From Pedobacter foliorum (GTDB lineage Bacteria > Bacteroidota > Bacteroidia > Sphingobacteriales > Sphingobacteriaceae), in assembly GCF_013266735.1 (NCBI RefSeq), contig NZ_JABSNU010000007.1, forward strand, positions 186,001-250,000: a stretch of 64,000 bases of DNA. The letters run 5' to 3'. Below, piece by piece: positions 8,831 to 18,507 of this stretch. Made by a program: the position numbers and the translations under genes. Each line of letters opens with the position of its first letter. Position 1 is the stretch's first letter. Below the pieces are notes generated by a model. That model saw nothing but the letters and a program-made list of their open reading frames with translations. It did not search any database and was not told where the DNA came from.

Positions 8831-11800
8831 TTAAAATCCAAAATTGATACCTAAAATAATTGTACGCGCTGTAGGATAAGTCCCTTGGTCAACACCAGGA
8901 GTAGTGGGATCACTTCCCATGATGTTAGCCTCCGGGTTATAGCCGGTGTATTTAGTAATCAGAAAAGGATTTTGAGCTGTCACATAAATTCTTGCTGATT
9001 TTACAAAAAGCTTATTCAACAGGTTATCGCTTAAACGGTAACCTAGTGTAATGTTTCTTACCCTTAAGTAAGATCCGTTTTCTACACTTAAACTCGATAA
9101 CGCAGGGCCCGGAAGTGAGGCCGTAGAAATAGGGCTAGGGTATAAAACATCTCTGGTTGGGTAAGCGGGGTCAAAGTAATTGTTAAAATACTTGCTTAAT
9201 GAATTTTGGTTATGGTTACCTGTTAAGGTTTGCCTGTTGTTACCATTAATGATATTAACGCCTTGTACGCCTTGTACCAATATGCTCAGGTCAAAGTTTT
9301 GGTATTGTAAAGTATTGGTTAAACCATAAGTGAAATCGGGTAGACCATGACCTAAAGCAGTCACGTCATTGACATCTATTTTATTGTCGCCGTTTTGGTC
9401 TTTGATCATTAAATCACCAATTTTGTTTCCTGATACAACTTTGGGGTTGTTGGCCAGATCGTCGGCATTTCTAAACACACCTGCAATTTGATAGCCATAC
9501 ATAATACCCAAAGGCTGACCTACTTGTACCTGATAAACATTGTTCCATCCGTTAATAGCCTGAACTGCAGGTAATGCTTTTGGACCACCTAAATCCAGTA
9601 CTTTAGTTTTATAGGTAGAGAAGTTGGCATTCGTGTTCCAGGTAACCTCGCCAATTTTAAAATTGGTACTGGCCGTAAATTCAAAGCCCTTGTTTTGCAA
9701 TTTACCTAAGTTTGCCTGATAGGATGTGCCCACGTTAGGCTGGCTGGATGTGGCATAACCAACAACAAGTGGCAGTGCTTTATTCAATAACATTCCGTTT
9801 GAATTACGGATAAAGTAGTCGAAGGTAAGTGCAATTTTGTTTTGCATAAAACCAATGTCGGCACCAATACTCGTCTGGTCATTCTTTTCCCAGGTCAGAT
9901 CGGGGTTTGCAAAGCCTGTTTGTTGCGTGCCAAATACACGATTGTTTCCAGAGGCATAGTTTCTATTTAAGGCAATGGCATTTACATAGGTAAAACTACC
10001 AATGTTGGCATTACCCGTGCGGCCGTAACCACCTCTTAGTTTCAATTCATTAATACTGAGTTTGGCGAGATTCTCTTTAAGGAAAGCTTCCTCTGCTAAA
10101 CGCCAACCCATAGAAAATGAAGGGAATATGGCATATCTGTTGTTAGGGCCAAAACGGGATGAGGCATCCTGTCGAACTGCTGCTGTGAATAGGTATTTAC
10201 GGTTGTAATCATAAGTGAACCTACCTGCATACGACAGGAACGTATTGGCATCAAACGCTTCTGTACCAACGGTATTTGGTGAGGCTAATGGGCTTTGTAC
10301 GGTGGTTGTAACAAAGGTACCAGGTAAGCCTGCAGTATAATTGATTTGTGACTCATATTTCTGGGCAGAAAATAGACCCAAAACATTAAAGTGGTGCTTT
10401 CCTACTTGTTTATCATAGGTAACTGTATTTTCCCAAACCCAGTCAAAACTATTACGCACATTGTCTGAGGCGAAAATACCAGCCAACTGAGGATTTGAAG
10501 CAGCAGCAGTAGGTGCTGAGCTATAAGCCATAGTGCCGGGTATGTAACCGTGCACCTGCTCATTCTCCAGGGTAGCGCCTATATAACTCTTTATTTTTAA
10601 CGCTGGTATTGGATTGTACTCCAAAAAAGCACTACTTAAAGTACGGAATGCTCTGGAGCGGTTAATTGATTGGCTTAGAATGCTTACAGGGTTGTAAAAG
10701 TTACTGGCAGAAAAAACTGCAGTCGGTGATAGATTATAACCCAGTTCACGATCGTAAGGTTGAGCAAAATCGCCATTAGCGCGGTAAACAGGTACTATCG
10801 GTTGAAATGTTAAAGCTTGGTTAAGAGGACTTGGTAAATTTAAACTAGCCACTAAGCCCGGTACCCCCATGATAAAATCACTAGGATTGGCACCTGCACC
10901 GCTAGCCTGTCCCGATGAGGGCTGTCTGAATTGCTCAGCGTAAGATGGAGAAATTGAAAATCCAAATTTCACATTTTTAACAATGTCTGCATCCAGATTT
11001 ACTCGGGTAGTGTAGCGGCTGTAATCAGTACCAACTAGTACACCTTTTTGCTTAAAAATACCAGCTGAAACGTTGTAACGCACTTTTTCGCTACCACCAG
11101 AAGCATTCAGTTCCAAATTTCTGATTGGTGCAGATCTGAATATTTCCTTTTGCCAGTCGACATCTGGAAGGCCAGAGATGTCACCATCTAAAATACTAGG
11201 ATATTGCAAGCCTTTAATACGGCTTAGGTCTTTAACTTGCTGTACATACTGATCCTTACTTAAAACATCAATATATCTATCTACGGTTTGTATGCCGGAA
11301 TAGGCGCTTACACCAAACGTAGTTTTACCGGCTTTGCCTCTTTTGGTAGTAACCAGTACCACACCATTTGCAGCACGAGAGCCATATATAGCTGCCGATG
11401 CCGCATCTTTTAATACTTCAATAGATTCAATGTCACTTGGATTGATTAGGGTGAAATTAGCCGGATTTTGCAAAGGATATCCATCTACTACATATAAAGG
11501 ATCATTGGATGAACTTAAAGAGCTCACCCCACGTATCCGTACAGTAGGGGCAGCACCTGGTTTTGCACCTTGATCTGATTGAATTTGCACACCTGCAGCT
11601 AAACCAGCTAAAGCTTCACCTGCGGTACTTACCGGTTGGTTCGCGATGCTTTGGCCATCAACCCTGGTAATAGATGCTGTAACTGTAGCCCTTGACTGTT
11701 TACCATACCCCACAACAACTAAATCACTTAAGGTTTGACTTTGCTCTATAAGTGTAATGGTAAAGGTTGTATTGTTTCCTACCTCAACCTCTTGATTTAC

Positions 11801-12361
11801 ATAGCCTACAAAACTAAAAACAAGGACACTTTTTGCATCAGGAACTCTGAGCGCAAATGCGCCGTTTGTATCCGTCATGGCCCCAACAGCAGTACCCTTT
11901 ACTTTGATACTTACACCAGGAATAGGCTGACCATGATTGTCTATTACCTTTCCTGTTACATTAATTACCTGTAATGAAGGGATTACAGCTAGTTGTTTCT
12001 TTTGTTTGATTAGTATAGTGTTGTCAGTCCCGAAAATAATATCGACAGTTTGTTTGTTAAAACACTGATCCAGTGCCTTTTTAAGCGCTACATTGGACAC
12101 ATTGATGGTGATGGTATTTGTTGGTTTTATGATGTTTGCATCACAGATAAAGTTATAGCCGGTTTGTTTGGTAATCTGACTAAGCACTTCTTTAACAGTG
12201 GCATTTTTTACATTAATGCTCACTTGCTGTCCATAGCTCGATGCATGAACTTGCAAAAGGTTTAGTGTTAAAATCAGAATAATTAGTTTCATTGTTAAAA
12301 TGAATTTATGCGCAGCACAAGGCAGTTCGCCGCATTTAAGTGCAGTAAAAATTTTATACAT
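8831..12361 (-). CDS. SusC/RagA TonB-linked outer membrane transporter with STN domain
   Basis: The 1176-residue protein has a long signal peptide of the Sphingobacteriaceae type (hydrophobic core about 24-40), an STN domain (about 47-121), a carboxypeptidase-regulatory-like domain (about 134-207), a TonB-box-like VVVGYG (215-220), a plug beginning near 225, and a C-terminal beta-barrel ending in Phe. It imports a glycan across the outer membrane with TonB energy. The STN domain signals occupancy to the FecR anti-sigma factor encoded just upstream. The start at 12361 gives the extended leader common in the family; Met24 (12292) is an alternative. It heads the susC-susD-GH92 set. Confidence 0.95.
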   Translation of the reverse strand: MYKIFTALKCGELPCAAHKFILTMKLIILILTLNLLQVHASSYGQQVSINVKNATVKEVLSQITKQTGYNFICDANIIKPTNTITINVSNVALKKALDQCFNKQTVDIIFGTDNTILIKQKKQLAVIPSLQVINVTGKVIDNHGQPIPGVSIKVKGTAVGAMTDTNGAFALRVPDAKSVLVFSFVGYVNQEVEVGNNTTFTITLIEQSQTLSDLVVVGYGKQSRATVTASITRVDGQSIANQPVSTAGEALAGLAAGVQIQSDQGAKPGAAPTVRIRGVSSLSSSNDPLYVVDGYPLQNPANFTLINPSDIESIEVLKDAASAAIYGSRAANGVVLVTTKRGKAGKTTFGVSAYSGIQTVDRYIDVLSKDQYVQQVKDLSRIKGLQYPSILDGDISGLPDVDWQKEIFRSAPIRNLELNASGGSEKVRYNVSAGIFKQKGVLVGTDYSRYTTRVNLDADIVKNVKFGFSISPSYAEQFRQPSSGQASGAGANPSDFIMGVPGLVASLNLPSPLNQALTFQPIVPVYRANGDFAQPYDRELGYNLSPTAVFSASNFYNPVSILSQSINRSRAFRTLSSAFLEYNPIPALKIKSYIGATLENEQVHGYIPGTMAYSSAPTAAASNPQLAGIFASDNVRNSFDWVWENTVTYDKQVGKHHFNVLGLFSAQKYESQINYTAGLPGTFVTTTVQSPLASPNTVGTEAFDANTFLSYAGRFTYDYNRKYLFTAAVRQDASSRFGPNNRYAIFPSFSMGWRLAEEAFLKENLAKLSINELKLRGGYGRTGNANIGSFTYVNAIALNRNYASGNNRVFGTQQTGFANPDLTWEKNDQTSIGADIGFMQNKIALTFDYFIRNSNGMLLNKALPLVVGYATSSQPNVGTSYQANLGKLQNKGFEFTASTNFKIGEVTWNTNANFSTYKTKVLDLGGPKALPAVQAINGWNNVYQVQVGQPLGIMYGYQIAGVFRNADDLANNPKVVSGNKIGDLMIKDQNGDNKIDVNDVTALGHGLPDFTYGLTNTLQYQNFDLSILVQGVQGVNIINGNNRQTLTGNHNQNSLSKYFNNYFDPAYPTRDVLYPSPISTASLPGPALSSLSVENGSYLRVRNITLGYRLSDNLLNKLFVKSARIYVTAQNPFLITKYTGYNPEANIMGSDPTTPGVDQGTYPTARTIILGINFGF

Positions 12362-12433
12362 TTGGTTAGGTTGAAAATTGTTAGCGTATTAATATTTTTT
12401 TGATCCAGACAAGCTTTGATAAGCCGGTCGACT

Positions 12434-12464
12434 CCGGGGGTGCTTCCAACACTCCCGGTTTTTT
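12434..12464. other. GC-rich hairpin with plus-strand T-run between fecR and susC
   Basis: CCGGGGGTG (12434-12442) pairs with CACTCCCGG (12450-12458), with one G-U pair, and TTTTTT follows on the plus strand. The genes on both sides run on the minus strand, so the T-run faces antisense transcription. On the sense strand it is a hairpin preceded by A's in the susC leader, just after fecR. It could end antisense RNA or act as a processing or stability element between the regulatory and transport genes. Confidence 0.4.
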
Positions 12465-12507
12465 AGATCATCTCGTTTTTTTGCTCTTTAAAGAGCCTAC
12501 CCGGTTA

Positions 12508-13704
12508 TTACAAACGGGTAACGGTAATCCTCCTTCCTTCAATTGATATATTTACATTTTCCATTAATTCTATATTTTTAAGTAAGCTGGCCAGACTTTT
12601 TGTACGGGAGTAATTCCCAAGGAAGTTCACATTTTCCATGTTCCCTTTAAATACAACTTCTACATCGTACCATCTTGAGATTTTTTTCATCACAGTGGTA
12701 ATATTCTCGTTGTTAAAAATAAATAAACCATTTTTCCATGCCATTGCCTCATCTATATCTGCTGGTTTTATATCCAGATCAGTGCCCATACTATTAATGG
12801 CTACTTGTCCGGGTTTGAGTATGGCTTGTTTGTTTTTGTATAGGATTTTTACGGAGCCTTCTAATAATGTAGTATTGATAACGCGTTCGTCGGTGTACGC
12901 TTCTACATTAAAATGAGTTCCCAATACCTGGATTTCCTGTTTATTATTCACATTAATGATAAATGGCATTTTAGGATTTTTAGCCACTTCGAAATAAGCC
13001 TCTCCACTGAGGGTAACTTTTCTGTCTGTACCTGCAAATTTTGTTGGATAAGTTAGCGAAGAGGCAGAGTTTAAGTAAACCAGCGTGCCATCTGGAAGGG
13101 TTAACTGGTATTGCCCGCCTTTGGGTATGGTTAATGTATTTAACTGATCGGCTGAAGATGTACTTTTTTGACCGGAATGCGCCGAGCTATATGCAATCTG
13201 TCCATCATTTAATTTACTGATTACGACCCCGCCTTGATTGGCTATTCTTCCACTTTGAGTATCATCCAGAATTACTTCATTGCCGTTTGAAAGTGTCAAT
13301 ACAGCCTTGTTTTTCCCAGGCAAAAAGTCTTGAACTTTAGGTTTTGTTGTATTGATTACAGTTTTTTGCTGTGATTGTGGTGTGTAACTACGGTAAATGA
13401 TCAATCCAATACTCATGCACAATAAAATGCTTGCTGCGATGCGTATGGCCCATAACTTATAGGTTCTTTTTTGTTGAGGTTTACTTTTGATAATGGAATT
13501 ATAGATCAGATCGGCTTGTTCTTGGGAAATGTCTTTAGCGTTAAGTGTATCTAAATCATCCCATGTTGTATCAAGTAATCCTGAAATAGCATCTTCATTG
13601 GCCAAGTTTTTTAACAGCGCTTCCAATTCCTGCAATTCTTCAGCAGAACTACGGTTTGATATATACTGTCGATATAAATAGGTCAGTCGTAACTCGTTCA
13701 TCAT
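12508..13704 (-). CDS. FecR-family anti-sigma factor
   Basis: The 398-residue inner-membrane protein has a cytoplasmic N-terminal region (about 1-80) that binds the sigma factor, one membrane helix (about 85-104), a periplasmic FecR domain (about 185-285, with LTLPDGTLVYLNSASSL and LSGEAYFEVAKN), and a C-terminal DUF4974-type domain resembling STN (about 325-395). It holds the ECF sigma factor until the SusC STN domain reports substrate. Its order, downstream of sigma and upstream of susC on the same strand, is the standard trans-envelope switch of Bacteroidota. Confidence 0.95.
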   Translation of the reverse strand: MMNELRLTYLYRQYISNRSSAEELQELEALLKNLANEDAISGLLDTTWDDLDTLNAKDISQEQADLIYNSIIKSKPQQKRTYKLWAIRIAASILLCMSIGLIIYRSYTPQSQQKTVINTTKPKVQDFLPGKNKAVLTLSNGNEVILDDTQSGRIANQGGVVISKLNDGQIAYSSAHSGQKSTSSADQLNTLTIPKGGQYQLTLPDGTLVYLNSASSLTYPTKFAGTDRKVTLSGEAYFEVAKNPKMPFIINVNNKQEIQVLGTHFNVEAYTDERVINTTLLEGSVKILYKNKQAILKPGQVAINSMGTDLDIKPADIDEAMAWKNGLFIFNNENITTVMKKISRWYDVEVVFKGNMENVNFLGNYSRTKSLASLLKNIELMENVNISIEGRRITVTRL

Positions 13705-13809
13705 TTATAATTGGTTTAAGAAACTAGACTGGGTTATCAGTACCTGCCCCTTTATTACATAGACCCTTGAGAAAAAGGTTCGGGGGAGGGGAATGAAAAA
13801 TAATTTTAA

Positions 13810-14439
13810 TTATTTTCTTTCGCTAATGATTTGTAAGAAAATTATCAGCATCGATAGATCGTTGTGTTTACCTACATGGGTTCTCAAAAATTTAAGAGCC
13901 TGTTTCATGTGGCTTTTTACTGTTTCGGTAGAAATGGACAATCGTTGTGCTACATCAGCATATTTTAAACCTTCTTCCCGGCAAAGGGTATAAACAAGTT
14001 TCTGTTGTGGAGATAAGAGATTAATACCCTGATTCAGAATTTCTGCTGTGTCTTTTAAGAGAATTGCGTCTTCTGTTTCATTATGGACTTCTTCCCAATC
14101 GTGTCCCCACTCATCATTTACTCTTATTTCGAGCTTAATTCTTCGTAGTACCTTAAATGTGGTGTTTTTAGTAACTGTTCTTAGAAAGAATTGTAGGTTC
14201 TCGATTTCGGTAATATTTTTATGTTGCCAAATTTTCATAAAAACATCATGCAGAATTTCTTCAGCATAATCCTCGGATTTTACAATTCTTAGCGCATAAG
14301 TATATACCTTTTTTCTATGTCGGTCAAACAAAATCCGGAATGCTTGTTCATCACCTAAGGAAATTTTTGTCAACAGCAATTTTTCAGCACTAGCTGAAGC
14401 TTGTTCAACGGCCTTAAATTTAGAGGCATTCGGGATCAT
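13810..14439 (-). CDS. ECF RNA polymerase sigma factor (Bacteroidetes FecI-like)
   Basis: The product, about 209 residues, contains sigma-70 region 2 (FRILFDRHRKKVYTYALRI, then AEEILHDVFMKIW) and region 4 (LSPQQKLVYTLCREEGLKYADVAQRLSISTETVKSH), the pattern of ECF sigma factors of this phylum. The ATG at 14439 is preferred to 14529, because the earlier residues are not conserved in character and the usual short N-terminus precedes region 2. It should direct polymerase to the susC promoter when released by the FecR protein encoded 105 bp downstream. Confidence 0.93.
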   Translation of the reverse strand: MIPNASKFKAVEQASASAEKLLLTKISLGDEQAFRILFDRHRKKVYTYALRIVKSEDYAEEILHDVFMKIWQHKNITEIENLQFFLRTVTKNTTFKVLRRIKLEIRVNDEWGHDWEEVHNETEDAILLKDTAEILNQGINLLSPQQKLVYTLCREEGLKYADVAQRLSISTETVKSHMKQALKFLRTHVGKHNDLSMLIIFLQIISERK

Positions 14440-14537
14440 AAAGGTTAAAAATCTACTTGTAAATATAACGGAATATTTCCTGAGTTTAATTGACCCTATG
14501 CGGTTTCCTATAAATCCATAAAATAACAAACCTTAAC

Positions 14538-15404
14538 TCATCGGGATACGCTTTGCCTATATTGCAAGGGTGATCGTTCTTTTAGTCGTTTAAACTGACG
14601 ATTAAAATTGGACATGTTATTAAAGCCACTTTTGTAGCAGATCTGAGCTATACTTTCCCTGTCTTCGAGAAGCAATCTGCAGGCATGACCTACTCTTATC
14701 TCATTTACAAAATTAGAGAAGGCCTTTCTGGTAGAGGACTTAAAGAGCCGACAAAAAGATGGGATGGACATATTTGCAATCTCAGCTACTTCGGACAATG
14801 AAATATCTTTTTGAAAATTTTTCATGATATACTCGTGTACTTTTGTGATCCTGTCATCATCCGAAACCAGATGCTGTTGAACAAACCCGGGATTGCTAAG
14901 GAGCTCAATTTCATCCGAATTGGAAAGTATTTCAAGGATAGAAAGTAATTGCAGTATTTTTTTATGCCCGGTCACAGTATGCATTTGAAGCATGATGTCT
15001 GAAATCTGCTGACGGGTATTTCCTGTAATCTTTATTCCATATTTAGCTTTATTAAACAGTTGCACTACTTGAATCATCTCAGGAAGATTAAAAAAGTCTT
15101 TCCCCAGAAAGTCCTCTTTGAAATGAATAACTATAGCTTCAGCCTTAAGCGAAGAATCGTCTCGATAATATATAGCATCATTTTGATATGAATGTGGCAG
15201 GTTTGGACCTAAAAATACCAAATCCCCATCTGTGAAATGTTCATTATGATCGCCAACCGTCCTCATTCCCGAACTTTTTACTACAAGCACCAGTTCATAT
15301 TCAGGATGGTAATGCCATGGTGTAGGATAATAGGGGTATATATCTTTCTGTAGAACAAAAGAATTCTTTGGCTCTAGAATTAACTTTTCATGCAATGGTT
15401 TCAT
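14538..15404 (-). CDS. AraC-family transcriptional regulator (cupin sensor)
   Basis: The 288-residue protein has an N-terminal cupin-like sensor (PWHYHPEYELVLV; DGDLVFLGPNLPHSYQND) and a C-terminal pair of helix-turn-helix units (about 187-286, with FKKDISLSEVA-like and SIAQICYKSGFNNMSNFNRQFKR motifs). It is transcribed away from the dioxygenase-oxidoreductase-isomerase operon that starts at 15631, the likeliest target. It lies 98 bp upstream of the sigma gene on the same strand, so it could also affect that module. A paralog with the same sensor pattern sits in the second sugar locus (55118-55990). The ligand is unknown, but cupin-type AraC proteins usually sense a sugar. Confidence 0.92.
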   Translation of the reverse strand: MKPLHEKLILEPKNSFVLQKDIYPYYPTPWHYHPEYELVLVVKSSGMRTVGDHNEHFTDGDLVFLGPNLPHSYQNDAIYYRDDSSLKAEAIVIHFKEDFLGKDFFNLPEMIQVVQLFNKAKYGIKITGNTRQQISDIMLQMHTVTGHKKILQLLSILEILSNSDEIELLSNPGFVQQHLVSDDDRITKVHEYIMKNFQKDISLSEVAEIANMSIPSFCRLFKSSTRKAFSNFVNEIRVGHACRLLLEDRESIAQICYKSGFNNMSNFNRQFKRLKERSPLQYRQSVSR

Positions 15405-15605
15405 AAGAGTAACACTCAGACGACTTGTAAAATGGATATTTGGTTAAGGCTAAAGCTACGAATATATTTTATTTAGTTTGCCATAGGCAGATCAGACCGG
15501 GGAAAAGTGACAAGCTGATTCGAAAGCGCCGGGTAGGTATGCGCAAGAAAATTGCAACAACTGATCAGAAAGTATCAGAATCAAGGATGGTGTATCTTTA
15601 TATTC

Positions 15606-15625
15606 GTTTAAATTATAATTTAAAC
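15606..15625. promoter_or_regulatory. 20-bp perfect palindrome before the dioxygenase operon
   Basis: GTTTAAATTATAATTTAAAC is a perfect inverted repeat placed 5 bp before the first ATG of the operon. A -7-like TATATTCG (15599-15606, one mismatch to TAnnTTTG) touches its left edge, so transcription may start inside it. It reads as an operator or an mRNA 5'-end element. AraC proteins usually prefer direct repeats, so the binder may be another regulator. Confidence 0.5.
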
Positions 15626-15630
15626 CCTGA

Positions 15631-16464
15631 ATGATGGCCGGTGAAATTTTAACGCAGCAACAACGGGAACAGTATCTGAATGACGGATACCTGATTATAC
15701 CGGATTTTCTTAGTACAAAAGGTGTAGAATTACTTTACAGTATTGCAACCGAAGATCAGGTGATGCGCTCCAATGCAATGGACTTTAACGATCAATCGAA
15801 CAAAAGCACCAAACTGACCTTATGGTTTACACCTGGTGATGATGTTTATGGTTTGCTAATCAGAAGTGAAAGAATTATAAATGCAGTACAAACTTTGCTA
15901 GGTGAAGGCGAAGTATGCCATTTTCATTCTAAATTGATGCAGAAGGAACCTAAGGTTGGGGGTGCATGGGAATGGCATCAGGATTATGGATATTGGTATA
16001 AGAACGGATTTTTATATCCTGATGCCATGATTAGCGTTATGCTTGCGCTCACCGAAGCCAACAGTCAAAATGGATGTTTACAGGTTTTAAAAGGTTCGCA
16101 CAAAATGGGACGTCTGGAACATTCTTTTGCAGGCGAACAACAAGGTGCTGATATGAATTTTGTAGAACAGGCACTTGAACGGTTTGAAAGGGTAGAAGTG
16201 GTACTAAAGCCTGGAGATGTCTTGTTTTTTCATAGTAATCTGTTGCACATGTCTGAAGCAAATTTATCAGAAAAGCCGCGCTGGTCACTTATTTCCGCGT
16301 ATAATTTAAGTTATAATGTACCTTTCAGGGAAAAAAATACATCCTGCATCACTCCGGTAAAGGTTGTAGCAGATGGTGCATTTTTGGCATCAGGTACAAC
16401 CGGATTATCAGCCGATACAGACTTCCTTAAAAAAGAGAACGAAATCACTTTAAAAGAAAATTAA
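15631..16464 (+). CDS. Phytanoyl-CoA dioxygenase (PhyH)-like Fe(II)/2-oxoglutarate oxygenase
   Basis: The 277-residue cytosolic protein has the double-stranded beta-helix of PhyH-type oxygenases. Iron ligands are visible as His116-x-Asp118 (EWHQDYG) and His206 (HSNLLHMS), with Arg217 positioned to bind 2-oxoglutarate. It opens with a [11 protein letters not shown] segment typical of the family. The substrate is unknown; in such sugar operons these enzymes are thought to hydroxylate small polar metabolites. It is the first gene of a five-gene operon, overlapping the next gene by one base (TAATG). Two in-frame ATGs (15631, 15634) are possible. Confidence 0.88.
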   Translation: MMAGEILTQQQREQYLNDGYLIIPDFLSTKGVELLYSIATEDQVMRSNAMDFNDQSNKSTKLTLWFTPGDDVYGLLIRSERIINAVQTLLGEGEVCHFHSKLMQKEPKVGGAWEWHQDYGYWYKNGFLYPDAMISVMLALTEANSQNGCLQVLKGSHKMGRLEHSFAGEQQGADMNFVEQALERFERVEVVLKPGDVLFFHSNLLHMSEANLSEKPRWSLISAYNLSYNVPFREKNTSCITPVKVVADGAFLASGTTGLSADTDFLKKENEITLKEN

Positions 16465-17579
16465 TGATCCATTCTGCATCAGATGTTGTTTTAAATTACC
16501 TGCCACAATTGCCAAAAAACAAACATTTTGGAATTGGATGTATCGGTGCTGGTTTTATTATGGCCGATTGTCAGCTGGTCGCTTATAGGCAGGCAGGATT
16601 TAACCCAGTTGCTATTTCATCCCGCTCTCCGGAAAACACACGCAAAGTCGCAGCACGTCACGATATCAGTAAAATTTACGATTCTTATATTGACCTGCTT
16701 AAAGATCCTGAAGTGGAGGTTTTAGACATTGCTGTGCCACCTGATATTCAGTTGGAAGTGATTCGTAATGCAGTAAAATATGCTGACCACATCAAAGGAA
16801 TTTTAATTCAAAAGCCTATGGGGACAAGTTATGCCGAGGCGAAGGAAATCGTATCACTTTGTGAGGAAGCAGGAATTAAACTTGGTGTGAACCAAAATAT
16901 GCGTTACGATCAGTCCATCAGGGCATGTAAGTCGGCTTTGGATCAAGGCTTTTTAGGTCTTCCGGTATTTGCTTCCATTGATATGCGGGCTATACCACAC
17001 TGGGCACCGTGGCAGGAAGCTTTGGGCTTTGTTACCTTACGTACCATGAGCATTCATCATCTGGATACATTCAGATATCTGTTTGGTGATCCGGAAAGAG
17101 TTTTTACCAGTGTATGTAAAGACCCGAGGACAAGCAAAAAGTTTGATCATGAAGATGGAATAGCGCTTTACATCTTAGAGTATGAAAATGGATTCAGGGC
17201 ATCTTCGTGGGACGATGTCTGGACAGGTCCTTCAAGAGAGGGAGCAATGCAGGACAACTATATCAACTGGCGTGTTGAAGGTACGGAAGGAACGGCAAAG
17301 GGGTCGATAGGCTGGCCATTTTACCCTGACCGTGTGCCAAGTACATTAGACCTCACAACAACTCAGTTCCCTGGCCAATGGATACAGCCCAGATGGGATG
17401 AAGTATGGTTTCCAGATGCATTTGCAGGTCCAATGGCACAGTTACTTTGTGCAGTAGAAGAAAATTGTGAACCGGAAATCAGTGGAAAGGACAATCTAAA
17501 AACAATGGCCTTAGTAGACGCCTGCTATCTTTCTGCAAAAGAACATAGGGCGGTAGAAATAAACGAAATAACTGATTAA
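16464..17579 (+). CDS. Gfo/Idh/MocA-family NAD(P)-dependent oxidoreductase
   Basis: The 371-residue protein has an N-terminal Rossmann domain ([14 protein letters not shown], about residues 22-35), a QKPMG motif in place of the commoner EKP, and a C-terminal alpha/beta domain with the catalytic-region [13 protein letters not shown]. No signal peptide is present, so it acts in the cytosol. The family oxidises or reduces hydroxyls of sugars and inositols. It is translationally coupled to both neighbours by one-base TAATG overlaps, so it very likely works on the same compound as the dioxygenase and the isomerase. Confidence 0.92.
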   Translation: MIHSASDVVLNYLPQLPKNKHFGIGCIGAGFIMADCQLVAYRQAGFNPVAISSRSPENTRKVAARHDISKIYDSYIDLLKDPEVEVLDIAVPPDIQLEVIRNAVKYADHIKGILIQKPMGTSYAEAKEIVSLCEEAGIKLGVNQNMRYDQSIRACKSALDQGFLGLPVFASIDMRAIPHWAPWQEALGFVTLRTMSIHHLDTFRYLFGDPERVFTSVCKDPRTSKKFDHEDGIALYILEYENGFRASSWDDVWTGPSREGAMQDNYINWRVEGTEGTAKGSIGWPFYPDRVPSTLDLTTTQFPGQWIQPRWDEVWFPDAFAGPMAQLLCAVEENCEPEISGKDNLKTMALVDACYLSAKEHRAVEINEITD

Positions 17580-18484
17580 TGATACAAACTGGCATATTTA
17601 CAGGGTATTTCCCTTACGCTTTGGAAGAGACTGCCAAACGGATAAAAGCACTCAATTTTAACACCGTTCAGCTCGACCTGAGTTTTAAAGATATGGATTT
17701 GGATACTGACAGTATTACTAAGGAAAAGTGTATGCTGATCCGCAATACTTTTGAACGATATCATCTGCCTATCAGCTGCATTTCGGGATATACAAACCTG
17801 GTTCATCCAAATTTGGCTAAAAGAAAGAAAAATCTGGATCATTTGAAGCAGATCATCCGTTTTGCAAATGAACTGGGTTCTCCTTATGTGATCAGTGAAA
17901 CGGGGACCTTTGATCCTGACAGTGATTGGGTACATCATCCTAAAAACAAAACTGAGGAGGGATATGAAGAATGCAGGGCAGTGATAGCTGATCTTGTTGA
18001 GCATGCAAGAGCACATGGGGTTACATTTTTGACTGAAACTTATGTGAACAATGTGATTGGCTCTGTTGAGGAAACACTTAGATTATTTGCCGATGTTGAT
18101 GATTCGCATCTGGGACTGCTGATGGATCCTACCAATTATTTTGAGGATCATAATATTGACCAAATGGATCTTACGTTAAACCAGATCTTCGATGCACTAT
18201 TTGATAAGATTAAAATTTCTCATGCAAAAGATGTAAAACGTTCTTCAGGAATGAATGGTGTAAAGATGGCCGACATTGATGCAAGTGAAGCGCATGCTTT
18301 AAGGGGAGTAGGTTTGATAGATTTACCTGCGCCCGGTTTAGGGTCGTTGAATTATGACTTGTACCTGCGTCGTTTGAGTAATGATCATCCTGACATTCCT
18401 TTGATTATAGAACACCTTGATGAAAGTGATGTGCCACGTGCCAAAGCATTTATTGAAGCAAAACTATCGGCAAATGGTTGTTAA
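17579..18484 (+). CDS. Sugar phosphate isomerase/epimerase-like TIM-barrel protein
   Basis: The 301-residue protein has the xylose-isomerase-like TIM-barrel fold. Likely metal ligands lie in LTETYVN (Glu), LMDPTNYFEDH (Asp), ISHAKDVK (His) and the last-strand LIIEHLDE (Glu). Relatives include epimerases of free ketoses, inosose isomerases or dehydratases and hydroxypyruvate isomerase, so the exact reaction is open. It lacks a signal peptide and is coupled to the Gfo/Idh/MocA gene by a one-base overlap. Pairing of these two families is typical of inositol- or keto-sugar-handling pathways. Confidence 0.88.
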   Translation: MIQTGIFTGYFPYALEETAKRIKALNFNTVQLDLSFKDMDLDTDSITKEKCMLIRNTFERYHLPISCISGYTNLVHPNLAKRKKNLDHLKQIIRFANELGSPYVISETGTFDPDSDWVHHPKNKTEEGYEECRAVIADLVEHARAHGVTFLTETYVNNVIGSVEETLRLFADVDDSHLGLLMDPTNYFEDHNIDQMDLTLNQIFDALFDKIKISHAKDVKRSSGMNGVKMADIDASEAHALRGVGLIDLPAPGLGSLNYDLYLRRLSNDHPDIPLIIEHLDESDVPRAKAFIEAKLSANGC

Positions 18485-18507
18485 TGTAAAATAATTCCTA
18501 GATAAAA

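Noticed and set aside
15440..15634. 64-codon frame upstream of the dioxygenase operon
   Set aside because: It crosses the promoter region and the palindrome, has no recognisable features, and overlaps the start of a well-supported gene.
17576..18016. 146-codon frame antisense to the isomerase gene
   Set aside because: The sense gene is a clear TIM-barrel protein; the antisense frame has no family features or start context.
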